Assembly (NCBI RefSeq): GCF_000519205.1
Contig: NZ_JAFB01000005.1
Span: 1 to 37,723 of the forward strand
DNA from: Amycolatopsis taiwanensis DSM 45107
Lineage (GTDB): Bacteria; Actinomycetota; Actinomycetes; Mycobacteriales; Pseudonocardiaceae
DNA length: 37,723 nucleotides
Direction of reading: 5' to 3'
The translations under genes and the position numbers were made by a program. The notes beneath the pieces were generated by a model that did no database searches, was not told the origin of the DNA, and was given only the letters and a program-made list of their open reading frames with translations. Positions 32,070 to 37,723 of the stretch are shown here, piece by piece. Position 1 is the stretch's first letter; the number at the start of each line of letters is the position of its first letter.

Positions 32070-32732
32070 TTAGGCCGGTAGCTGGGTGGCGATGCCGTCA
32101 AGGAGGAAGCCCAGGACCAGCTCGAACTGCTCGTCCGGGGACGGGCCGCTCGGCGCGGACAACCACTGAGCCAGGTTGGGGCAGGTGCCGGTGGCCCGTT
32201 CTCGCATCTCGGCCATGACCCCGTAATGCGCGGTGAGGTCTTCCGCGGTGGCGAAGCGGGCCTCGGTCGCCTCCTGGAGGCCGGTGCCATAAACGTGCCG
32301 GTCGAGCATCGCGGCGTGGGTCATCGCCTCCGCCAAGGTCGCGCCATGCTCGGTCAGGACCGTCAGCATGAACTCCAGCCTCCGCATCTGGTGCGGGCCC
32401 GCCGGCGGTCGCGTGTGGATCAACTCGGCATACCAGGGATGCCGCTTGATCATCGCTCGGGTCTCCCAGGCCAGGGTGTGCAGGGCGACGCGCCAACCGC
32501 CCTCGGCGAGCGGGATTTCGGCGGTCGCGGCGTCGAGCATCAGGTCGATCAGGCCGTCCTTGTGCCCCACGTGCCGGTACAACGCCATCGCCGTGCAGTC
32601 CAGGCGGTTCGCGACCGCCTTCATCGTGACCGCCGCCGCGCCCGAGTCGTCCGCGACCGCGATGGCGGCCTCGACGATCCGGCCGCGGTCGAGACCAGGC
32701 TGGCGGGGTGCGGGTTCCGTCCAGATCGACAC
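32070..32732 (-). CDS. TetR-family regulator with C-terminal TetR_C-type domain
   Basis: This 220-residue protein has an N-terminal helix-turn-helix: RIVEAAIAVADDSGAAAVTM, then VANRLDCTAMALYRHVGHKD (about residues 16-60). The Tyr-Arg-His-Val-Gly-His-Lys-Asp recognition helix is close to that of TetR-like drug-responsive regulators. The helical C-terminal ligand domain runs to the end. GTG at 32732 was chosen: TATACT lies 7 nt upstream, which predicts a leaderless message. The divergent glycoside hydrolase start is 43 bp away with two palindromes between. It probably represses both genes. Confidence 0.88.
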   Translation of the reverse strand: MSIWTEPAPRQPGLDRGRIVEAAIAVADDSGAAAVTMKAVANRLDCTAMALYRHVGHKDGLIDLMLDAATAEIPLAEGGWRVALHTLAWETRAMIKRHPWYAELIHTRPPAGPHQMRRLEFMLTVLTEHGATLAEAMTHAAMLDRHVYGTGLQEATEARFATAEDLTAHYGVMAEMRERATGTCPNLAQWLSAPSGPSPDEQFELVLGFLLDGIATQLPA

Positions 32733-32740
32733 GACCTGGA

Positions 32741-32765
32741 GTATATGACATATACCTGTGGTATA
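32741..32765. promoter_or_regulatory. Overlapping palindromic operators between the TetR and hydrolase genes
   Basis: GTATATGACATATAC (32741-32755) is a perfect palindrome, 7-1-7. TATACCTGTGGTATA (32751-32765) is a second perfect palindrome, 6-3-6, sharing five bases. Together they cover the -10 regions of both divergent genes, so bound repressor would block both. Confidence 0.75.
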
Positions 32766-32775
32766 GGTAGTAAAC

Positions 32776-34209
32776 ATGCGGATGGGAATCGTTCGGGGGA
32801 TCAGTTACGGGCTCTTCAAGGAGCCGGACGAGTTCGTGCCACAAGCCCGCGCGCTCGGCGCCGGACTGGTGCGCGCCTACATCTACTGGGGGCAGGTCGA
32901 ACCGAGCCCCGGCGAGTACGACTTCCACGTCGTCGACACGCTGCTCACGCAACTCGACGACAACATCGAGGCATGGCTGACGGTCTGCTCCAGCTCACCG
33001 TGGGCCACTCGCCAGGCCAGCGACTTCCTACCCCCATCGCCCGCGAAGGACGTCGACCAGTACCGCGAGTTCGTTCGCCGGCTCGTCGAGCACTGCGCAG
33101 GCCGAATCACGTACTGGCAATGCGAAAACGAGCCCAGCAACACCGGCCTGCTGTGGGCCGGCACCGCCGAGGAGTACGTCGCCCAGCTCACGGCGTTCCA
33201 CGCCGCGGTCAAGTCGGCGGACCCGAACGCGACGGTCGTTCTCGGTGGCTGCGGCTACGACGTGCTCGACAGTCCGCCGGGCAGCGAACCGCGACGCTTC
33301 TTCGCGCACCTGACCGACGCTGGCCGCGACGCGTTCGACGTGTTCGACGTCCACCTCTACGGCGACCCGGCGAACATACCGTCCTATGTGGACGACGCGC
33401 GGGCGATGATGCGTGAGTACGGGTACGGCAAACCTGTCGTGGCAGGCGAATACGCCGGGCCGGTGCTGTTCGAGTTCCCCGAGGTGGAGCCGATCCTGCA
33501 GCAGACGATGGCCGGCGCTTTCGCGGAACCGGTGAGCCAAAGCGTCGACGAGCTCGTCGAGCGCGTCGGGCAGGACACCCCGGAACGCCGGGCCATGGTC
33601 ACCCTCTACGACCGTGCCGAGGAACTGCCGGACCGCCTGCGCATGTTCCTGGAGGGCTGCCCGGCCGAACTCGCGGCGAAGCGCGACCGGATCAACTGCC
33701 GGCAGCTCGTGACCCGCCTTCTGCTCACCTTTTCGACCGGAATCCGCCTCGCCTCGTACTGGAACCTCGCGCCCGAGGTGCCCGGCGAGATGGAGCCGTA
33801 CCAAATGATGCACCTGCTGTTCGGCAAGCTCGTCCTGCTCGGCTACGACGGCACAAAGCTCACTCGCCGTACTCCCGCCGCCGACACTTTCACACTTCTC
33901 GCGGAAAAACTCGCCGGCGCGACTTCCGTTACCAGGAGCGAAGATGGGTACGTCTTCACCGTCGATCGGGAAGACCGGCCACGACTGCTCGTGCTGTGGG
34001 ACCACCGCGACACCTTCGACGGCGAGGACCAGCCGCCGGTGCCGGTCAGCCTGCCTTGGACCGCACCCGACGCCTCCGCCGTGGACGCATTCGGTACCCC
34101 GCACAAGGTCGAGGTCCGTGGCGGGCAACTGCACACAATGCTGACCGACACCCCCGTTTTCGTTGAAGCTGTGTCCCCGGTTCCAGCAGCCGAGTTCCCG
34201 ATTCAGTGA
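32776..34209 (+). CDS. Clan GH-A type glycoside hydrolase, cytoplasmic
   Basis: This 477-residue protein has a TIM-barrel start: ARALGAGLVRAYIYWGQVEP and later WQCENEPSNTG (about residue 120), where the Glu after Asn is the expected acid/base. GKPVVAGEYAGP (about 225) supplies the likely nucleophile Glu. A small beta domain lies at the C-terminus (about 390-460). The pattern resembles GH39/GH5-like families, but I cannot assign one. No signal peptide is seen, so it acts on imported or intracellular glycosides. The last residues, PVPAAEFPIQ, are encoded by a dispersed repeat (copy C), so the true ancestral C-terminus may differ. Confidence 0.8.
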   Translation: MRMGIVRGISYGLFKEPDEFVPQARALGAGLVRAYIYWGQVEPSPGEYDFHVVDTLLTQLDDNIEAWLTVCSSSPWATRQASDFLPPSPAKDVDQYREFVRRLVEHCAGRITYWQCENEPSNTGLLWAGTAEEYVAQLTAFHAAVKSADPNATVVLGGCGYDVLDSPPGSEPRRFFAHLTDAGRDAFDVFDVHLYGDPANIPSYVDDARAMMREYGYGKPVVAGEYAGPVLFEFPEVEPILQQTMAGAFAEPVSQSVDELVERVGQDTPERRAMVTLYDRAEELPDRLRMFLEGCPAELAAKRDRINCRQLVTRLLLTFSTGIRLASYWNLAPEVPGEMEPYQMMHLLFGKLVLLGYDGTKLTRRTPAADTFTLLAEKLAGATSVTRSEDGYVFTVDREDRPRLLVLWDHRDTFDGEDQPPVPVSLPWTAPDASAVDAFGTPHKVEVRGGQLHTMLTDTPVFVEAVSPVPAAEFPIQ

Positions 34210-34235
34210 GCTGAAATCCTGGTGCGATCGGCTAC
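34166..34235 (+). repeat. Dispersed intergenic repeat, copy C, overlapping a gene end
   Basis: CTGTGTCCCCGGTTCCAGCA and then CCGAGTTCCCGATTCAGTGA match copies A and B. The repeat begins inside the last 14 codons of the hydrolase gene, supplies its stop codon and reaches to about 20 bp before the next start. Confidence 0.55.
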
Positions 34236-34257
34236 CTGGTTTGGTTACGCTTTCCGG

Positions 34258-34578
34258 ATGCCGAATCGAATCATGTACGTGCAGTTGAAATCCGGGTACG
34301 ACATTGATCAGGGACCCTCCTGGATTGGCTGGGTCCGCTTCTCGAAGACCTGGCAGACCGCCTACTTTCACGGTCGCACGCTGCGTCGCTGGCGTGGGAT
34401 GTCTGACGCCAACTTCTTCGACGTCGAAACGCATGAGGAGTTCTGGCTCTCCGGCCCCAAACGAGACCGGAGCGACGGTCGCTACAGCAGTCAACAACCC
34501 AGGGTCGACGAAGACGCGCGCGAAGCCTACGAGGCGTTCCTACGCGGTGAAACACTGCCGGGGCGGGAGCGCGGATAA
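34258..34578 (+). CDS. Conserved hypothetical protein
   Basis: This 106-residue protein reads MPNRIMYVQLKSGYDIDQGP then SWIGWVRFSKTWQTAYFHGR, followed by ANFFDVETHEEFWLSGPKRD. It is rich in Trp and Tyr and looks like a compact beta-barrel domain. I recall orthologues in many actinobacteria without a known function. The ATG at 34258 fits a leaderless message, with TACGCT (34246-34251) 6 nt before it; an upstream in-frame start at 34222 lies inside the repeat. Confidence 0.75.
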   Translation: MPNRIMYVQLKSGYDIDQGPSWIGWVRFSKTWQTAYFHGRTLRRWRGMSDANFFDVETHEEFWLSGPKRDRSDGRYSSQQPRVDEDAREAYEAFLRGETLPGRERG

Positions 34579-34622
34579 CTACCTCCACCGAAACTGTCGT
34601 ACCCCGGCCATAGGCTGCGTAC

Positions 34623-35009
34623 ATGTTTGATCATCTCGGCATTCAGGTGAGCGACGTCGAGGCGTCGCTCAAGGTCTACCTCCGTGTCTTCGCTGCGCTC
34701 GGAATGCGCGAAGCGGTGCGCTTCCCCGTCGGCGACGGGTTCGTGGTCGGCCTCGCGGCCGGGCAGGGTGGGCCGCAGTTCTGGCTCAGTCAGTCGACGG
34801 GCGCGGAGACGCGGGAGCTACACGTGGCCTTCCAGGCCGAAAGCCGCGCGGTCGTCGACGCGGTCCACGAAGCCGCGGTGGCCGCGGGCGTGGAAGTGCT
34901 GCATGCGCCCCGCGAATGGCCGGAGTACCACCCCGGCTACTACGGGGTGTTCCTTCGCGATCTCGACGGCCACAACGTGGAGGCGGTATATCACGGCTCC
35001 CCGGCCTAG
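34623..35009 (+). CDS. VOC-family (glyoxalase/bleomycin-resistance fold) protein
   Basis: This 128-residue protein has the two beta-alpha-beta-beta-beta modules of the vicinal oxygen chelate fold: FDHLGIQVSDVEASLKVYLR at the start and YGVFLRDLDGHNVEAVYHG at the end. Metal-ligand candidates are H4 (DHLGI), H68-type His in ELHVAF and E118 (NVEAVY). It could be a lyase, dioxygenase or binding protein; the substrate is unknown. TAGGCT (34611-34616) is 6 nt before the ATG, so the gene is probably leaderless. Confidence 0.88.
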   Translation: MFDHLGIQVSDVEASLKVYLRVFAALGMREAVRFPVGDGFVVGLAAGQGGPQFWLSQSTGAETRELHVAFQAESRAVVDAVHEAAVAAGVEVLHAPREWPEYHPGYYGVFLRDLDGHNVEAVYHGSPA

Positions 35010-35058
35010 AGCGGCGGCCACCACTTGCCACCCGGCCAGAGCGTGACCGGGTCAAGGG

Positions 35059-35709
35059 TCAGACGGCGGTGAGCAGGGCGGCGAGCGGCCGCGGTATCCG
35101 GTCCAGGTCGATCGCCTCGGTCAGCAGGCGGGCGTAGCGAAGTTTGCGCTGCCCGCCTGCGCCAAGAAAGCGCCGCAACTGCGCCGCCTCGTCCTTTCCC
35201 CGCCAGGCGGGCTGCCGCTGGATGGTGCGGAACGCGCCGAGGTCCCCGTGCGCGGCGAAGACCTCCATCACCTCCGCGGGTCCGGCGGCGCGGATGAGTT
35301 CGTCCTCCAGGTCCTCGACGCAGACGAAGAAGCCCAGCCGCTCCAGGTCGGCCCGTGAGCCGGGCGCCCCGAGGCCCGCCGCAGCCAGGCCTCGCTGGAC
35401 GACGTGCGCCTCACCCGCGTCGCAGAGCCCGGCGAGCCGCGCGCCGGTCCCCTCGGGGCCGAACCGCCGCAGATACCGGGCGACGCCGTGGGCGCCACCG
35501 ACAGGCAGGACCACGATGCCCTCGGCCGCCAGGTCCCGGCCGCGCCGTCCGGCGAGCGTCTCGACGGCGATCTGATCGCTGATCCCCTCGACGAGCACGA
35601 CGGCGCCGGCCGCGTCCGCCCGCGCCAACGCCACGGCCGTCGCCTCGGTCGCGGCCGCCGGCCCGCTCAGGTAACCGGCGAGGAGGTCCTCACCGTCGTC
35701 CGCCCGCAT
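35059..35709 (-). CDS. Stand-alone TOPRIM-domain protein (OLD-nuclease-like)
   Basis: This 216-residue protein has a TOPRIM core: AVVLVEGISDQIAVETLAGR with the catalytic Glu, VVLPVGGAHGVARYL, and LAGLCDAGEAHVVQRGL with the acidic residue of the second motif. ECVEDLEDE-like acidic FVCVEDLEDELI follows. In OLD nucleases this domain is fused to an ABC ATPase; here the ATPase is missing. Similar short proteins are frequent in actinobacteria. Starts at 35709, 35727 and 35757 are possible, and 35709 gives the shortest plausible N-terminus. Role unknown, perhaps nucleic-acid cleavage. Confidence 0.75.
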   Translation of the reverse strand: MRADDGEDLLAGYLSGPAAATEATAVALARADAAGAVVLVEGISDQIAVETLAGRRGRDLAAEGIVVLPVGGAHGVARYLRRFGPEGTGARLAGLCDAGEAHVVQRGLAAAGLGAPGSRADLERLGFFVCVEDLEDELIRAAGPAEVMEVFAAHGDLGAFRTIQRQPAWRGKDEAAQLRRFLGAGGQRKLRYARLLTEAIDLDRIPRPLAALLTAV

Positions 35710-35829
35710 GGCTCCACTGTTGACCATGACCCCCGGCCGGCGCCACTCGGTTGGCACGGCCGGTTGGTGCTCGCGGTAGGCAGCGGGCCGGGTCTGAGAT
35801 CAGCGGCCGGGACCGCGGGCCATGACACC

Positions 35830-36420
35830 TCACGCGGGGTGGGGCGCCCAGGCGGGGTCACGGCCGGTGAGCGCGAGCAATCGGTCCAGGGCGGGCGAGG
35901 ACGGTGGCACGGCGACCTCCGGCGCGAACATGCCCATTTCCCTGCCTTGCTCGGCGGTCTTGGCGAGCTCCTCAAGCGCGTACTCGAGGAGGTCCTCGTC
36001 GACCTTCAGGTGCTGACCGGTCGCCCGCGCGAGATCCCAGCCGTGCACGACCCACTCGCCCACGATCATGCCGCCGACCAGCGAGGCCGGCAGCTCCGTC
36101 GGGCCACCCATGTGCGTGACGCCCTCCCATGCGTCCGGCTCACTCCAAGCGGTGGCGGTGCGCTCGACGCCGGCTTCAAGGGCGGCGGCCCAATCACCCG
36201 TGGTCAGATCCAACTCCGACTCGGCCTGAGCCGGCGGGTGCACGGTTTCCTTGCGTGCGGCGCCTTCCAGCGAGGGGACCCAGTACAGCAGGTGGTTCAC
36301 CAATTTGCGCACGTCGTATTCGGTGCAGGGGGTTTGCGCGCCGAGCTGCTCCGGCTTGATGTTGCGGATGATCTCCCTCAGGGAGGTGGCAGCGCGGGCC
36401 AGCAATTTCGCGTTGGACAT
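35830..36420 (-). CDS. TIGR03086-type/mycothiol-dependent-enzyme-like protein
   Basis: This 196-residue protein begins MSNAKLLARAATSLREIIRN. The hallmark of the maleylpyruvate-isomerase/DinB_2-like family is TPCTEYDVRKLVNHLLYWVP with the metal-ligand His, and later VGGMIVGEWVVHGWDLARAT with a second His-x-x-Asp. Many members bind zinc and mycothiol. The exact reaction is unknown. The ATG at 36420 was chosen as the family start. It is divergent from the AraC gene, 62 bp away, so shared control is possible. Confidence 0.85.
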   Translation of the reverse strand: MSNAKLLARAATSLREIIRNIKPEQLGAQTPCTEYDVRKLVNHLLYWVPSLEGAARKETVHPPAQAESELDLTTGDWAAALEAGVERTATAWSEPDAWEGVTHMGGPTELPASLVGGMIVGEWVVHGWDLARATGQHLKVDEDLLEYALEELAKTAEQGREMGMFAPEVAVPPSSPALDRLLALTGRDPAWAPHPA

Positions 36421-36482
36421 GGGCCCAAGCCAACCGCACCGGGAGCGGAGTGTCTTGCACAAACGCGACATAGACTCCCGTC

Positions 36483-37226
36483 GTGGCCAGGGACACCCGC
36501 GAGCTCGGAGGAGCGTGGAGAAGGTTTCAACGCCATGAGTTCCCCACTCCCTCGCCGGACCTGGCCCGCTACGTCGAGCGCTACTGGGTGGTCTCCTGGC
36601 ACTACCGCGAGCCCTACCGGCAACTGGTCGTGCCCTACCCCTACGTGCACCTCACCTTCCGCGACGGCCAAGCGACGGTGCAGGGGGTGTCGAGCGGCTA
36701 CGGAATCAAGGTGCTCGAAGGCAGCAGCGGCGTGTTCGGGGTGGCCTTCCGGCCCGGCTGTTTTCGTCCGTTCCTGGGCCGGTCCGTCTCGACGATCACC
36801 GATCGGTCCTTCGACGCGGCCGAGGTGTTCGGCCCGGACCTACCCGATCCGCTCGAAGTGCCCGCGGTCGAACAGTTCCTCCGGGCACACCTTCCCGAGC
36901 CGGACCCTCGCACCGACGAAGTGGCGGACATCGTCATGAAGATCGCGGCGAAGCCGGAGATCACCAGGGTCGACGAGTTGGCGAGCACACTCGACACCAG
37001 CGTTCGACAGTTGCAGCGCCTGTTCGCCGACTACGTCGGCATCGGGCCGAAGTGGGTGATCCGCCGCTACCGGCTCCGCGAGGTGACCGAGAGGTTGGCC
37101 CAGGGCGTGGAGATCGACTGGGCATCCCTCGCCGCGGAACTCGGCTATGCCGACCAGGCCCACTTCGTCCGGGACTTCACGAAGATGTTCGGTGAGCCAC
37201 CAACCCAGTACGCCGAGCGGTACTAA
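36483..37226 (+). CDS. AraC-family transcriptional regulator
   Basis: This 247-residue protein has an N-terminal DUF6597-like domain: LARYVERYWVVSWHYREPYR and VVPYPYVHLTFRDG, then GVAFRPGCFRPFLG. The AraC helix-turn-helix domain is at the C-terminus (about residues 150-245): VDELASTLDTSVRQLQRLFA, then LAAELGYADQAHFVRDFTKM and GEPPTQYAERY. The GTG start is 6 nt after TAGACT (36471-36476), so a leaderless message is likely. The divergent TIGR03086-type gene is a candidate target. Confidence 0.9.
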   Translation: MARDTRELGGAWRRFQRHEFPTPSPDLARYVERYWVVSWHYREPYRQLVVPYPYVHLTFRDGQATVQGVSSGYGIKVLEGSSGVFGVAFRPGCFRPFLGRSVSTITDRSFDAAEVFGPDLPDPLEVPAVEQFLRAHLPEPDPRTDEVADIVMKIAAKPEITRVDELASTLDTSVRQLQRLFADYVGIGPKWVIRRYRLREVTERLAQGVEIDWASLAAELGYADQAHFVRDFTKMFGEPPTQYAERY

Positions 37227-37227
37227 A

Positions 37228-37244
37228 GGGAGCCGGCGGCTCCC
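37228..37244 (+). terminator. Hairpin after the AraC gene
   Basis: GGGAGCCG and CGGCTCCC pair perfectly around a single G, 1 bp after the stop codon. There is no T-run. Confidence 0.55.
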
Positions 37245-37328
37245 GGAGACAGCGGCACCGGCCTGACAGATGTCATGTCGTACTCCGGATGTTCGGCCCC
37301 CTTCTCCGCGGTGATCCGGGGCGAAGCT

Positions 37329-37353
37329 GTTCTCAGCCAAGGAAACAGAGAAC
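37329..37353. promoter_or_regulatory. Inverted repeat upstream of the VC0807-type gene
   Basis: GTTCTC (37329-37334) and GAGAAC (37348-37353) form a 6-bp inverted repeat with a 13-nt spacer, about 20 bp before the start codon. It could be an operator or a small RNA hairpin. Confidence 0.35.
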
Positions 37354-37372
37354 AGCCGAAGGGAAGCCGATC

Positions 37373-37723
37373 ATGACCGTCGACCCCGCACTCCAGAACG
37401 CCGCCGGAAGTCAACTGCGTAAGGGCCTGGTGCCGCTGGTGGTCGACGTGGTCCTGCCGGTCGGCTCCTACTACCTGCTCAGCAAGGCCTTCGGCCTCAG
37501 CGAGCTGGTCTCGCTGGCCTTGAGCAGCGCCATTCCGGCCGCCCGCACGATCTGGGGGATCGTGGCCCAGCGCCAGCTCAACCCGCTGGCCGCGCTGATG
37601 CTGGTGGTCAACGTGGCCGCGTTGCTGCTCAGCCTCCTCAGCGGTGACCCACGGCTGATGCTGGCCAAGGACAGCGGGGTGAGCAGCGTGATCGGGATCT
37701 CGATCCTGGTGTCGGCCTTCCTG
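37373..37723 (+). CDS. VC0807-family membrane protein (cut by window edge)
   Basis: The first 117 codons are present. A short N-terminus is followed by hydrophobic segments at about residues 19-40 (LVPLVVDVVLPVGSYYLLSK), 45-60 and 72-90 (LNPLAALMLVVNVAALLLSL). The SGDPRLMLAKDSGVSSVIGI segment is a family hallmark. These are multi-pass membrane proteins of unknown role. GAAGGGAAG lies 8 nt upstream of the ATG. The C-terminus lies beyond the window. Confidence 0.75.
   Translation, partial: MTVDPALQNAAGSQLRKGLVPLVVDVVLPVGSYYLLSKAFGLSELVSLALSSAIPAARTIWGIVAQRQLNPLAALMLVVNVAALLLSLLSGDPRLMLAKDSGVSSVIGISILVSAFL

Overview
The window is high-GC actinobacterial chromosome. Strong GC bias at third codon positions, a glnX-glnH-pknG operon, type I-E-like CRISPR repeats and an actinomycete integrative element all fit the family Pseudonocardiaceae, probably an Amycolatopsis-like genus. 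The genus is inference, not proof.

Region 1 (1 to about 11,243) looks like the right-hand part of an actinomycete integrative and conjugative element (AICE). From the left it holds the end of an IS701-type transposase, an aminoglycoside-phosphotransferase-like kinase and a helix-turn-helix/TPR regulator, which are probably cargo. The compact element core follows: a tiny membrane protein, a GntR repressor, a small unknown protein, a helix-turn-helix/membrane (Spd-like) protein, an FtsK/TraB-type double-stranded-DNA translocase, a CTAG-rich palindromic site, a small zinc-ribbon membrane protein, a DnaB-N-like protein, a DUF3631 ATPase, an excisionase and a tyrosine integrase. The integrase carries a Cys/His-rich insertion in its catalytic domain. 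Between the integrase and the 3' end of tRNA-Phe lies a four-repeat CRISPR mini-array with three 32-nt spacers and no cas genes. The left attachment site is not visible, so the element probably extends beyond the window.

Region 2 (11,244 to 17,400) is chromosomal: a tRNA-Glu/Asp/Phe cluster, two small conserved proteins, a CspA cold-shock protein, an L,D-transpeptidase lipoprotein, a 48-residue small ORF, an MHS-type major facilitator and a PaaI-like thioesterase.

Region 3 (17,398 to 24,441) is read leftwards. It holds glnX-glnH-pknG, a predicted amino-acid-sensing chain that ends in the soluble kinase PknG, preceded by a thiamine-diphosphate enzyme of the acetolactate-synthase type.

Region 4 (24,690 to 37,723) is a mosaic of small units: two overlapping membrane proteins, a GNAT acetyltransferase gene broken by one in-frame TGA, an imine-reductase-family oxidoreductase, a secreted alpha/beta hydrolase with a beta-propeller-like tail coupled to a membrane protein, and a DNA-binding protein with a transmembrane segment and an outer domain. 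Divergent regulator/enzyme pairs follow (MarR/azoreductase and TetR/glycoside hydrolase, each with palindromic operators between them). Then come a VOC protein, a TOPRIM protein, a TIGR03086-type protein, an AraC regulator and a truncated VC0807-type membrane protein. Several of these genes appear to be leaderless. A dispersed intergenic repeat family occurs at about 30.7, 32.0 and 34.2 kb.
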